Positions 48,401 through 58,400 of a stretch of 64,000 nucleotides of DNA are shown here, piece after piece. Positions within the stretch are counted from its first letter, which is position 1; each line of letters begins with the position of its first letter. Source of the stretch: Euleptes europaea (Eukaryota > Chordata > Lepidosauria > Squamata > Sphaerodactylidae). The notes beneath the pieces were generated by a model, which saw only the letters and a list, made by a program, of their open reading frames with translations, was not told the origin of the DNA and did no database searches. Made by a program: the position numbers and the translations under genes. The stretch lies in the NCBI RefSeq assembly GCF_029931775.1, contig NC_079323.1:965001-1029000 (forward strand), written 5' to 3'.

Positions 48401-49096
48401 CTGGGGTCTCAGGGGGCCTCCTAGGCGGAGCCCCCTGCCAAGGCCAAGGCTCTGCCCCCCCACAGGCTGAAGCTGCCTGACCCAGACCCTGACCCCCCAC
48501 CCACGGCCCATCCAGGTCAGGCTCGTCTGCTCCGGCCGGCAGCCCCCTGCCAAGGCCCAGGCCCAGGCCCTGCCCCCCCCCACAGGCCTCTGCCTCCTCC
48601 AGGGCCTGAGGCCTGGGGTCGGCGGGGCGAGCCCGGCCACACGGCCGGCTCTTAGTGGCCTCGAGGCACGTGGAAGGGACAGGCTGCCGTGCACGCATTG
48701 GCCCGTGCAGCCAGCGTCACGTGTGAACGGGGCTGCTGCGCTGGCTGGCCAGGCAGGCACGCGGGGCAGCAGCTGCGCGCCCAAAGGTGGGCCGGGCGGG
48801 CGGCCCTGGAGCGGGGAAGGGGCTTTTGTTCTCTTCCCCCCCCATGCAACGCCCAGACCCCCCCCCGCAGCCCCTTCCCTATTAATTGTTCGGCTCCCCC
48901 ATTCCAGACTGGGGGGGGCACAAGGACCCCCCCGCCCCATAGGAGGGGGCTTCAACCCCTCCCTCCCGGCGCCAGGAGGAGGACTGGCGGGAAGAGGGGG
49001 GTCGTTGCTTCCCCCCCGGCACCTGGGGGTGGGGGGCTCCCTTCCTCCCCCCTCCCCCCCTCCCCCCCGGGGGTCACCTCTCTTGACGACGTGCAT
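30477..49096 (-). CDS. RRM1: Ribonucleoside-diphosphate reductase large subunit
   Basis: It reduces ribonucleotides to deoxyribonucleotides in the cytosol, as a complex with RRM2/RRM2B. Nineteen coding exons join in phase into 790 residues: 49078-49096, 47415-47503, 46164-46341, 45823-45923, 45159-45218, 44400-44439, 43387-43549, 42667-42808, 42389-42472, 41871-42032, 40770-40849, 39925-40126, 38968-39117, 36321-36542, 35518-35594, 34264-34399, 33505-33600, 32037-32225, 30477-30659. All have GT and AG ends. Visible parts: the ATP-cone (MHVVKRDGRHERV), the active-site cysteine in QLSSCF, NLCTE (Asn, Cys and Glu), VAVCNLA, the tyrosine pair in GMYYLR for radical transfer, and the C-terminal ECLMCGS shuttle cysteines. 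Against the human protein as I recall it there are only conservative changes, e.g. FLLCMKDD for FLLSMKDD. Introns are full of SINEs, LINEs and one LTR element. Confidence 0.97.
30660..32036. other. RRM1 intron 18
   Basis: It holds a LINE tail at about 31,230-31,390 (TGGTCTGATCCAGCAG) and a C-rich run before exon 18. No separate gene is seen. Confidence 0.5.
32340..32776 (-). mobile_element. Two tandem tRNA-derived SINEs in RRM1 intron 17
   Basis: 32,340-32,548 and 32,568-32,776 are two copies in the same orientation, each from CATGAAGCTGCCTTAT to CACTGAGCCATGGCCCCTCC. They run in the sense direction of RRM1. Confidence 0.85.
33838..34190 (-). mobile_element. LINE C-terminal/3' end fragment in RRM1 intron 16
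   Basis: On the - strand GCCTTTTTAGTGGCAGCCCC and GGGAGGTCACCTGGCCCCCT encode the AFSVAAPxLWxxLPREV-type C-terminus of a LINE, followed by a 3' end with AACATTTATTAGCC (in + sense). A related piece is at 59,850-59,990. Confidence 0.55.
34520..34840 (+). mobile_element. Sauria-type SINE in RRM1 intron 15
   Basis: AGCATGGTGTAGTGGTTAAG head, TTTGATTCCCCACTCC block, TTATTCTTCTTCCC tail. Confidence 0.85.
35953..36245 (-). mobile_element. Sauria-type SINE in RRM1 intron 14
   Basis: Reverse complement copy: TTGGTTTTTATACGCCG at the tail side, CCACTACGCCTCGCTGGC at the head side. A duplicated CATATGGAGGAGTGGGGAAT lies inside. Confidence 0.8.
36872..37230 (-). mobile_element. tRNA-derived SINE interrupted by a CR1 fragment, RRM1 intron 13
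   Basis: SINE parts lie at 36,872-36,973 and about 37,120-37,230. Between them, at about 36,974-37,118, is a CR1 3' end (GGGACCACCAGGG). GGTCTT occurs on both sides of the insert. Confidence 0.75.
37416..38760 (+). mobile_element. Gypsy-like LTR retrotransposon remnant: one LTR and part of the gag region
   Basis: A probable 5' LTR runs 37,416-37,793 (TGTCA at the start, TGACA at the end, AATAAA inside). It is followed by a short leader and a gag-like, Glu/Arg/Leu-rich frame starting at 37,865 ([20 protein letters not shown]). No pol or second LTR is present, so the element is broken and incomplete. It sits in RRM1 intron 13, antisense to the gene. It is a fossil; the age cannot be given without a second LTR. 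Confidence 0.6.
39418..39870 (+). mobile_element. Inverted-arm hammerhead-like repeat containing a nested SINE, RRM1 intron 12
   Basis: It starts GCTAGATTTGAGTCCAGCAG and ends with CTCAAATCAAGTTCTTCTAC...CTGAAA, the same family as 19,449-19,662. The host repeat is bounded by CAGTCTGTATTTAA (39,404-39,417) and CAGTCTGCATTTAA (39,871-39,884), one mismatch in 14. A Sauria SINE sits inside it. Confidence 0.65.
39449..39686 (-). mobile_element. Sauria SINE with BovB-like tail, nested insertion
   Basis: On the - strand: AGCGTGGTGTAGTAGTTAAG head, TTTGATTCCCCACTCC block, and a tail reading CTGTGACTTGGTGGCACG like the BovB end. The direct repeat CAGCACCTTAAAG at 39,436-39,448 and 39,687-39,699 is its 13-bp target duplication. 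Confidence 0.85.
41323..41535 (-). mobile_element. tRNA-derived SINE in RRM1 intron 10
   Basis: ACATGAAGCTGCCTTATCTT to CCACTGAGCCACAGCCCCTC. Confidence 0.85.
43715..44110 (-). mobile_element. CR1 LINE 3' end in RRM1 intron 6
   Basis: GGGGCCATACAGGCCATCTAG, CCTCCCTGGGGAGCTGATTCC and AACAGGAACAGCTCCCTGCC are the reverse of a CR1 end; compare 62,185-62,445 in + sense. Confidence 0.75.
46381..46555 (-). mobile_element. Partial tRNA-derived SINE in RRM1 intron 2
   Basis: It has the body and B-box-like block (GGGATTGAACCTGG) but no head beyond it. Confidence 0.7.
46795..47202 (+). mobile_element. Sauria-type SINE and A/T-rich microsatellite in RRM1 intron 2
   Basis: GCCAGTGTGGTGTAGTGGTT to CTCTTCTTCTC; AATA/CATA repeats lie at about 47,160-47,202. 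Confidence 0.8.
47796..47990 (+). mobile_element. Inverted-arm hammerhead-like repeat copy in RRM1 intron 1
   Basis: TAGATTTGAGTCCAAGAGAG left arm, TATCTGCTGAAGGGAGC and CTCTTGAAAGC core (GAAA kept, CTGATGA decayed to CTGCTGA), right arm GGGACTCGAATCTAGCTG. Confidence 0.6.
48310..48640 (-). repeat. Two GC-rich SINE-derived tandem pieces
   Basis: CTGAAGCTGCCTGACCCAG occurs at about 48,316 and again at 48,471, each followed by GGCCCATCCAGGTCAGGC-like sequence. They are two copies of a G/C-shifted tRNA-SINE tail about 155 bases apart, next to the RRM1 CpG-rich region. Confidence 0.5.
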
Positions 49097-49400
49097 GGCG
49101 GCGGCGGCGGCTCCGGCGGACTCGTTGCGCTTCCCGCTCTTCTCCCGCCAACCGCCGCTGGCCCTCCTGCGCCGCCGTAGCCCGGCCCCTCGGCCGCCAT
49201 CTTGGGCCCTGGCGAGGCCTCGCGGGGCGGGGGAAGGCGGGAAGGGCGGCTGCCCGGCACAAAGATGGCGGCAGGTCACGTGGCGCTCCCCTCCCCGGGC
49301 GCTGCACGGAGGGGGCGGGGCGCGGTCCGGCGCCACGTGACCGGCTTGATTGCGCGCGCACGCGGGGCGGCGTCCCCGCAGGGCAGGGATCCCCGCGCCG
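48900..49400 (-). promoter_or_regulatory. CpG-rich promoter region of RRM1
   Basis: Dense CG dinucleotides surround the initiator ATG at 49,096 and extend to about 49,400, with GGGGCGGGG boxes near 49,313. No TATA box is evident. This fits a housekeeping, cell-cycle-regulated gene. The transcription start cannot be placed exactly. Confidence 0.6.
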
Positions 49401-49749
49401 GGTTGGGGAATCCCCGGAGATTTCGGGGGCGGAGCCTGAGGAGGGCGGGGTTTGGGGAGGGGAGGGGCTTCCGTGGGGGTGTCAGGCCATAGAGCCCGCC
49501 TCCCCAAGCAGCCCTTTTCTCCTGGGGAACTCCCTGCCTCTGTCACCTGGGGATTCGTTGGAATAGGGGGAGATCTCCAGCCCCCCCCCCCGGAGGTGAT
49601 GCAATCACAAAAGCACCGCTGGCAAAGACACACTCGCAATAGCACAACCAGGCCCAGTTAATTCATTCCAGGTAACAACAGCGCCTTCCCAGAGTGGTTA
49701 CATACGATTTGTTTGTTTGATTGCTATCCCACCTGGAGGTTGGCAACCC
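49389..49749 (+). mobile_element. MITE copy interrupted by a ~130-bp insert
   Basis: MITE sequence runs from GTTGGGGAATCCCCGGAG to CTCCAGCC...GGAGGT. After about 130 unrelated bases (about 49,600-49,730) it resumes with CCACCTGGAGGTTGGCAACCC. Confidence 0.55.
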
Positions 49750-50242
49750 GACCAGAGAGGCACTGAACGATGGCCCCGCTGATGAGCCCATTCTTCTCTC
49801 TTGCCCCCCCTCCCCCCCACAGCCTCAGGTAGGGAAGAGAGCGGCCGACTCTGCAGGGCTGGTGTGCGGCTGCGGAAGGACACCACGCTTGCTCAAAAAA
49901 CCAACCAACCGCCGCACCGCCCTTCGCTGCATTGTTGGTCCGGAGCAAAACCCAGCCACGGAAGCCGCAGTGGCGTCTTCATGAACGTCAGCCGGAAGAG
50001 CAGGACACGGTGGGGGGGGGGGGCAGGACTCTTGGTCCGGCTGGATGTTAATTACTAAAGGACTAAAAAGGAATGGGGGGTGGGCCAAGACATCCCCCCC
50101 TCCTCTCCCGTTCACACCCGGTGGGCATACCACCCTCTGCCCAGGACATTTTCCTCCCAGGTGTTCAGGGGGGCATCTGAGGGTCTCCTTCCATGCTACC
50201 CTTACAACAGTCTTGTGAGGCGGGCTAAGGGACAGAGACTGA

Positions 50243-50455
50243 GGGGGTTATCGCACTTGTATTCCCACCAATGTATTAAGAGTTTGAAAACGTTATAAAA
50301 AATACTGCTCACACTTTGTTTGGCCCCTTTAGCTGTGAAGACATCTTCCAACCATTTATAAGCAGTGGTATCCAAAAACCCTTTTAAAGCAATGTTTTTT
50401 CCAACATTTTCAAACTCTTAATACATCGCTGGGAATACAAAGTGCGGTAACCCCC
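50243..50455. mobile_element. MITE with long terminal inverted repeats
   Basis: GGGGGTTATCGCACTTG at the left end and CAAAGTGCGGTAACCCCC at the right end are inverted. The pairing continues inward through GTATTCCCA, ATGTATTAAGAGTTTGAAAA and beyond, about 60 bp per arm with few mismatches. The roughly 90-bp centre has no coding capacity. No clear target duplication is seen. It is a different family from the GGGTTGCCA MITE. Confidence 0.7.
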
Positions 50456-50524
50456 GGTGTCATGCACCAAGTTTCATGGCTGAGATGGAATTTGAATCTG
50501 GGGCCCTAGTAGTCCAACAATGTG

Positions 50525-51115
50525 AGCACTACACTGGTTTCAGTACAGATCCTTGTGAGATCCTGCCGCTCACATCCCTCCATCGCTAGAACGGACCATG
50601 GATTCCTGCCTGGCTTTTAGCCAGTTTCCAGTCCATTACTTGTCCTCTTATCCCTTGACTCTGAAGTTTGCTCAGGAGTCTTTGGTGAGGAACTTTGTCA
50701 AAAGCCTTCTGGAAACCCAAATAAACAATACCTACCAGCTCATCCCTGTCCACGTGCTTACTGATACTTTCAAAGAACTGTACAAGGTGAGCGAGACAAG
50801 ACTTATTTTTGCAGAAGCCAGGCTGGTTTTTATTCAGCAGGGCTTGTCCTACATGCTGGACAATTTTGTCTTTATTGCTTTCCAGCAATTTACTTGGAAC
50901 AGACATTAAGCCAACCCGGCCTGTAATTTCCCGGATTCCCCCAGAAACTTTTCTGGAAAATGGGTGTTACATTGGTCACTCTCCAGTTCTCCGGTACAGA
51001 GGTTGACCTTAGGGACATGTTGCCTACCTTGGTTAGAAGATCAACAATTTCTCATTTCAGTTCTTCAAGAACTCTAGGAGAGATACCATCTGGTCCTGGT
51101 GATCTGTTAGTTTGC
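50525..51115 (-). mobile_element. CR1 LINE reverse transcriptase fragment
   Basis: The - strand reads QPGFCKNKSCLAHLVQFFE, VYLGFQKAFDKVPHQRLL, the N-terminal palm region of a CR1-type reverse transcriptase. It covers about 600 bp of the coding region without a start or end. Confidence 0.8.
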
Positions 51116-51494
51116 AATTTGTCTATGAGGCTGGCGTGGCCTCCTCCGCATTGGCCTCCCGACTTTCTCCTTGCCATAAGTCAGAGGAGCTGGAGGGAGG
51201 CAACGGCCTGTTTGTTTGTTTGTTCGATTTTTATCCCGCCCTGTCCCCACCTGGGCAAGCTGCCCGACTGGCTGCCCCATTCCAGTCCGAGTCTGCCTTG
51301 GTGGGGTGAAGCGCTTGGGCTGGGATGGCAGCTGAGCTGGATGCCCCTGGCCCTGGGAGGGGGGTGAGGCAGGGGATGGGGGACCGGCCTGACTCTGCCA
51401 GGGGGGAGCTGAACCCGAGGCTCTCCACTCCAGCATCCCCCCGCCACTGCACCACACTGACCTCCCGCATCAGCTCCATCACAGCCGCCCAGGG

Positions 51495-52252
51495 TCGACC
51501 AACTCCCGCTTGGGAAATCCCTGGAGCCTTAGGGGGTGGAGCCTGGGCAGGGTGGGGGGTGGGGCCCTGCCTGCCTGGGGTACAGTGCCCTAGAGTCCGT
51601 CTCCCCCTCCAAGGCTGCTGTTTCCTCCAGGGGAACTGATCTCTGTACTCTGGAGATGAGCTGCAATTCTGGGAGGTCTCCAGGCCTGACCTGGAGGGTG
51701 GCAACCCTGCAGCCGTGGCCCACGGACGCTGCTTTGTGATCCCGGGAAGAAGTAAATGATTGGGGGGGTGGGGGCACTTTGGTTTGACTGCCAGCTCAGC
51801 CGTGAGGCTGACCGGGGACCCCAGGAGCCCCTCTCTGGCTCAGGGGTGCGCTAGAGGGCCCGTGTGTGGAGCTTCGTCACCGACCGGGGGGGGGGGGGCA
51901 TGGCTCAGTGGCAGAGCATCTGCTGGGCACGCAGAAGGTCGCCGGTTCAGTCCCCAGGGGCACCTCCAGGTCAAGGGACCAGGCAAGGAGGGGATGTCGG
52001 AGACCCTTTTCTGCCGGAGACCCTGGAGAGCCGCTGCCGGCCAGAGTCGACAAGACTGACGTTGACGGACCCGGGGGGGGGGGTCTGATTCAGGGCGAGG
52101 CAGCTTCAGGCGACCCCCCTTTGGGCTTGGGGGCTGGCGCTGGGCGGCGGAGCTCAGCCCCGACGCGAAGCCCTGGCGGCCGGGGCCCTCTCCGCCGCCC
52201 GCAGTTCCGTCCGACTCGCAGAGCTCCAGGTGCCGCCTGGAGGTTGGCAAGC
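51495..52252. mobile_element. MITE copy, tRNA-derived SINE (+) and MITE end
   Basis: 51,495-51,706 has MITE blocks (CCTAGAGTCC, GGAGGTCTCCAGG, GGGTGGCAACCCT). 51,885-52,115 is a G/C-rich SINE copy (ATGGCTCAGTGGCAGAGC). 52,216-52,252 has AGAGCTCCAGG and GAGGTTGGCAAGCCC. Confidence 0.6.
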
Positions 52253-52471
52253 CCGGCCCGGCCTCCCCGGCAGGGCTGTTGCGAGGGCGAGAACTGGGCG
52301 AGATGCCGGCCGGCCGGCCTCGGGCGACGGGTCCCGGCGCGCCCCCTCCAGCTGCGGGGCGGGGCCGGCGGGCCGGGGCGGCAGGTGAGCGGGCAGGTGA
52401 GGCGCTGGCCCCGCCCGCCCCGCCCGCCCCGCTCCCTCCGCCTCCGCCTCCTGGTGGCCGCCCTGCCGGCC

Positions 52472-55400
52472 ATGAAGCTGGGCCCCGAGCGGTGGCGGGG
52501 CGGCGGGGGGCCGCGCTCCGAGCCCCCGGAGCCCGCCGGGCCGGCAGCCGCCCAGGAGCCGCCCGTGGCCGCCGTCCCGGTGAGTGGCGGGCGGGAGGCA
52601 GGGCGGGAGGCAGGGCGGGAGGCCGGGAGGGAGGGGGGTCCCCGGAGCCGCCTCCCCCCGTCCCGCGCCAAGGTGTGAACGGGGAGCCGCGCCGGGGCGG
52701 GAGAGGGGGCGGCCTCCGCGGGCGGGGCTCCTCCCTCCCTCCCTCCCGGGGAGACCTTACCTGTTGGCTCGCCAACAGGTGCGGCGGGGGGATCTCCCGG
52801 AATGACAGCTGCTCTCCAGGCCACAGAGGTCAGTTCCCCTGGAGGGGCGAAATGGCTGCGGAGGGGGGGGGGTCTTTATGGCGCTGAACCCTGCGGAGCT
52901 CCCTCCTGCCCTCAACCCCGCCTTTGCCAGGCGGGGCCCCCAAATCTCCAGGAATGTCCCGATCCAGAGCTGGCAACCCTGGCTGCTTGCCCCCCTCTTC
53001 CTCTCTGGTTTAAAGGACCTGTAGTGCCTGATACATCTGTGTTGCTTCAAGGGAGGAGGCAGCCCACTCTGCACACACACCCCCGAAGAAGTGCAGGGGG
53101 GTCCTTAAACCTGGTTAGCTCTTAGTATATCTACGGGGGTCTCTTCCCCAATGAATCCTCCCCACCCCCATTTTAAATATCTGACTCTCAGTCATTGCTT
53201 GGGATTCCTTCTATCAGGGATGTGGCATTTACCGAGGGGGGGGCATCCTGCAAGCACCTTTGGGTGCTGTGGTTGGTGCGTGGGTGCAGATCCCCAGTTC
53301 CAAAGCAGGGGAGGGGCTGCAGCTCAGTGGTAGAGCACCCGCTTGCCAATCAGAAGGTCTGAGGGTCTAGTCCCAGCATCTCCAGTTGAAAGGACCAGTT
53401 AGTAGGTGATGGGGAAGACCTTTGTCTGCCTGAGCCCCTGAAGAGCCGCTGCCAGTCTGAGTTGGCAATACTGATCTTGATGGACGGGGGTGGGAGGATC
53501 TGATTCAGCATAAGGCAGCTTCGTGTGTGTTTGTGTTAATATGTGACTTGTGTGGAGTCTGTTGCCTTCCACAAAAGCAGACACCAGGAAGAAACTGACA
53601 ATTTCTTTCTCGCCTCTTATTTATTTACTTCATTTATCACTCCCCATGGAGACCCAAAGCAGCTGACCTCATTCTCCTCTGTTTTATTTTCACAACAACC
53701 CTGTCAGGTAGGTCAGGCTGAAAGATTGTGAGAGGCCCAAGGTCACACAGCAAACTTCCATGGCACAGCAGGGTTTCAAACCTGGCTCTCCCAGATCCTA
53801 GTATGACCCCATAACCACCACTCCGCCTGGGCTCTTTCAAGGGAAAACCGGTGGTAGCATGTGGTCTTCCTCACTGGCTTTCTTCCTAAAGAACTTGATC
53901 ACGTCGGTGGCCCAGAGCCCATTTCCTTGGGTGCAGAAAGTGCGTGCATTCCCTGCATGCAGACCGTTGAACAAAGCAAAGAAGCAGAGGCCAGGTACTG
54001 CTGGGAACTCTGCAGGTATTTCTCTGTGCATTCCAAACACAAGCATAAACGCCGGATGCAATCAAACGAATTTGCGAGACAATCAGGGCGGGTGTGATCC
54101 GCTCTCAGCTGGCTGCCGCTGGTGGTGAACCGCTATGGCAAGAGCAGCTGGAAGGGAGGGTTGCTGTCCATCCCAAGCAAGCCCCTGGATTCAGTGAGAC
54201 CCCCCCTGGACCATGTACAATATGTGGCACCTCCCCAAAGTGGCCGGCAGGGGCCTTTCGTGGCTGATCTTTAGACAGTAGATCTCTTTTAAAGCTTCTT
54301 CTTTAAAAAAAAAATGGTCCCTTTGGGTTTTGTTTTCTGTTTTTTGCAAAAATATGTGTGTGTGTGTAAAGTGCCGTCAAGTCGCAGCCGACTTATGGCG
54401 ACCCCTTTATGGGGTTTTCAAGGCAAGAGACTAACAGAGGTGGTTTGCCAGTGCCTTCCTCTGCACAGCAACCCTGGTATTCCTTGGTGGTCTCCCATCC
54501 AAGTACTGATCAGGGCTGACCCTGCTTAGCTTCTGAGATCTGATGAGATCAGGCTAGCCTGGGCCATCCAGGTCAGGGCGCAAAAATATGAGGCCTGTGG
54601 AATCTTTAGAGTTGTCTGAATTGTAGTTTTTAAATGTGTATGTATCAGTCATGTGCTGAAAAGCTGAAGGATGTGGGGCATGGGCCATTATCGATAAGTG
54701 CCTTGCTTAGGGTTACTAATCTCCTGTGGGGCCTAGAGTTCTGGAATGGCACCTGATCTCAGGATCACAGAGATCCATTCCCCTGGAAGAAGTGGAAGCT
54801 TCGGCAGGCAGACTCTGTGGCATCACATCCCACTGAGCTCCCACCAATCTCTAAACTCTGCCCCATATCTCCAGACCAAAGCCCATTAAGTCCAGCAGTC
54901 CTTTCACACAGTGGCCAACCAAGTGCCTCCAGGAAGCCCACAAGCAAGACGACTGCAGCAGCAGCATCCTGCCTGGGTTCCACAGCACCTGGTAAAATAG
55001 GCATGCTCCTCTGAGACTGGAGAGAATAAGCATGAACATAAGAAAAGCCCTGCTGGATCAGACCTAGGCTCATCAAGTCCAGCAGTCTGTCCCCACAGTG
55101 GCCAACCAGGTGCCTCTAGGAAGCCACTAACAAGACGAGTGCAGCAGCAGCATCCTGCCTGTGTTTCACAGCACCTAATATATATTCGGCATGCTCCTCT
55201 TGTACTGGAGAGAATAGGTCTGCATCATGACTAGTATCCATTTTGACTAGTAGCCCTGGATAGCCCTCTCCTCCTTGAACAGGTCCACTGCTTTGTGAGT
55301 CAGAGCTAGGGACATGTGGGGCTTTCTCCCCCCCCCCCCACCTGCCATCTCTAGTAAATGCAAATGATCATCGAGTGTAACGGTCTCTTGAACATCTCCC

Positions 55401-58400
55401 TCTCAAGTGGCTGGTGTATAAAGGCCCAGGACATTTGCAGATGGAAAGCTGCCAAAGGGAGGACGTGCCGGACACCCCTTTTTTTAAAAAAAGAAGGAAT
55501 TCCATCTGTGCTGTTTGTCATGGTCCTAGGTCACCTACAGTGTCTATCCCCACAGCAGGCTGGGGATTCTGGTGTCTCGGAGTTGACTGGTAATACCTTT
55601 CAGTGGGTGGCTGATGAAGCAAGCTGTCCCCCTCTCAATCCACTCCGCTTTAGAGCTGCACGACGTGCCCAGGAAAGCAGGCGAGATCTGTCCCCCTTCC
55701 CCAAGTCCTTCACTTGCAGCATCTGGAGTCTCGTCCCTGCTTACTAGCCAAAGATAATTTCTCTGCGCAGACAATCTGGCTGTGGTAAATGGAGTCTCGG
55801 TGCTGCTTTTGCAGAAGCCATGGAGTGGATTGATCAGAAAGTATACCAGTGTCCCAGCTTGCACACCGCTCCCCCCATGTAGAAGACACTCTAGACTTTC
55901 CGCACCCAGTCATGGTGCCAGTGCTAAGAACAGCTTCAGGCATTCAGATGCCCATGTCTCATGCATCTGCCTTGAGTGTCACTGAGGAAAGCAGACAATA
56001 AATCAAGAGCATCAAGTCAGAAAGTGTCCAGGTGCCCAGAGGCAATGCAGTTGAGTCCTCAGATCATACCATGCAAAAACCTGCCACTTTTAAGCTGGTT
56101 CTCGGAGAAGGGCGTTGTGGCAACTGGTCCATCCAGCTCTTTCATTCAGGATTGTGAGCTGACTTTTTTGTTTTTGAAGAGCTGCTACGTGCTTAAGTAT
56201 GCGCAAACCAGCCAAGAAAGCCCGCTGAACGGGTTGGTTCTTGCTGGTCTGTTTTCCTGCTCAAAGAGGCCATAGATGGCATGTTAAAGGCATGTTAAAT
56301 GAGAGGGGCCCTGGCTCAGTGGTGGAGCATCTGCTTGGCAATGGCATGTGGAAGGTCCCAGGTTCAATCCCCGGCATCTCAGTTAAAGGGACCAGGCAGT
56401 AGGTGATGGGAAAGCCTGAGATCCTGGAAAGCCACTGCCAATCAGAGTAGATGGTACCAACCTTGGTGAACCAGTGGTCTGCTTCAGTATAAGGCGACTT
56501 CATGAGTTTATACCATAGACTCTGCAATGAAGGTGTACTGGTGGGGCCATACTGGTGGAAATTTGGAGAACAGACTCATGGGATTGAACTCTGTGCTGAT
56601 TTGTCTTTGTGGATTCTGATCAGCAAGGTGTTCCCCTTGGCTTCTACTGAACAGCGGCCTTGCGAGGCAGGCTGTGATCCCCATTCCAAAGGCATTCACC
56701 TCCCAGGAGACCGCAGGTTTACACCCCAGCGGCCCCCAGAATGGCTCTCCATCCATGTTCCGTTTCATTCTTTCAAACTTTGTGGTTAGGACTTCCTCAT
56801 TGGTATGTTATTTGTGTGTCTTTGCCAAGAATATGGAACTGGGCGGGTTCTGTGCTTTCAATGCAGCCTCTGAAAAGTTGTATTTCCTCCTTTGGGTTTG
56901 TACTTCTGTGGGAATTGAGCAAGATTCGAGATGCTTTATCAGAGCTTGGACTCTCTAAAGCTCATATTCCCTGAAAATCCTGTTAGTCTCTAAGGTGCTG
57001 CTAGACTCGAATCTTGCTCTTCTACTGCAGCCAATGTGGCTAACCGCCTGAACTAGGGTTGCCTACCTCCAGGTTGGCTAGAGATCTCCTGCTATTACAA
57101 CTGATCTCCAGCCGATAGAGATCAGTCCACCTGGAGAAAATGGCCACTTTGGCCATTGGACTCGGTGGCATTGAAGTCCCTCCCCAAACCCTGCCCTCCT
57201 CAGGCTCCTCCCCAAAAAACCTCCCTCCGGTGCAAAGAGGGACCTGGTTACCCTATCTATCTTTATGGTACTATCTTTATGGTAATTGAGAAGCGTACCA
57301 AAGATCTGGAAGGAATCTCTCACTGGAATGCCTGGTGTGACAAAAAATCCCTTAAGCTAACCCGAATATTCTCCATGACCTACTTTGCAAAAGTTTCCAG
57401 TTATTCTTGATGAGTGGTTATGGGCAGGGCAGGGCAGGGCAAGCCCAGAAGAGTTCCCCTCTGTCTGGTCAGAGCTGTTTGTGGGGCCGGGAGAGGCAGG
57501 AAGTCCCAAGAAGGACCTAGAAAAATTGTTCCAGCAAACAACCCCCCCCCCCCACACACACACACACACACACAGGTGTCTCTTCCAGGCCCTGCCTCTG
57601 CAGCACCGGTCGTTCCCAGGGCCTGCTCTGTGAACCGCTCTGACCTGAGCTGAGTTAGGTGGGACCGGAGGGCCCAGGCCGTTCCCGGCCAGCATTGCCC
57701 AAAAGGGATTCCTTTTCCTCTGCCTCCATCCGCTGAAGCCCAGGCTCAGGTGAGCCTCTTTCCAGGTAGCTGCCCAGGTGGGGCTCAGCAGGAAACCTCT
57801 TCCAAGTGGATTTCTGCAAGACTGGTGTGACCGGTTCTGATATCCAAGGACAGCTTTCATCTGCTGAAAGCCCTTTGTAGAGACTCTAGACCTTTTTGGT
57901 GGTCTCCCATCCAAGGACTAACCAGGGCCGACCCTGCTTAGCTTCTGAGATCTGCTGGGGTCAGGCTAGCCAGGGCCCTCCAGGTCAGGCCAGGAGACAT
58001 ACAGAGGTGGTTGGCCATTGCCTGCCTCTGCGTAGCGAGCTTGGACTTCCTCGGTGGTCTCCCCTCCAAGTACTAGCCAGGGCCGATCCTGCTTAGCTTC
58101 CAAGACCTGGCAAGATCAGGCTAGCCAGAGCCATCCAGTTGTGGGCAAAAGACAAACAGAGGTGGTTTGTCACTGCTTGCCTTCATGTATTGCCCCCTGG
58201 ACATCTCAGTGGTCTCCCATCCAAGTACAAAGCAGGGCTGACCCTGCTTAGCTTTTGAGAATCTGCTGGGATCAAGCTAGCCCGGGCCATCCAGGTCAGG
58301 CCAAGAGATCAAACAGAGGAGGTTTGCCCTTGCCTGACTCTGCGTGGCGACCCTGGACTTCCTTGGGGGTCGCCCATCCAAGTACAAACCAAGGCCGGCT

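Noticed and set aside
48368-49645. 425-codon - strand open frame over RRM1 exon 1
   Set aside because: Stop-poor because of high GC content; low-complexity Pro/Gly/Arg sequence. Only the 19 bases at 49,078-49,096, in the reading frame MHVVKR, belong to a real exon.
51840-52824. Long - strand frames opposite SLC6 exon 1
   Set aside because: GC-rich low-complexity frames without a family signature, lying over repeats and the CpG-rich first exon.
53837-54061. 74-codon - strand frame in SLC6 intron 1
   Set aside because: No recognisable domain, no splice or promoter context, and length within chance expectation.
54480-54570. Possible 5S rRNA gene
   Set aside because: Only the 3' half of 5S is present and it is joined to a SINE body and tail; the 5' half is missing.
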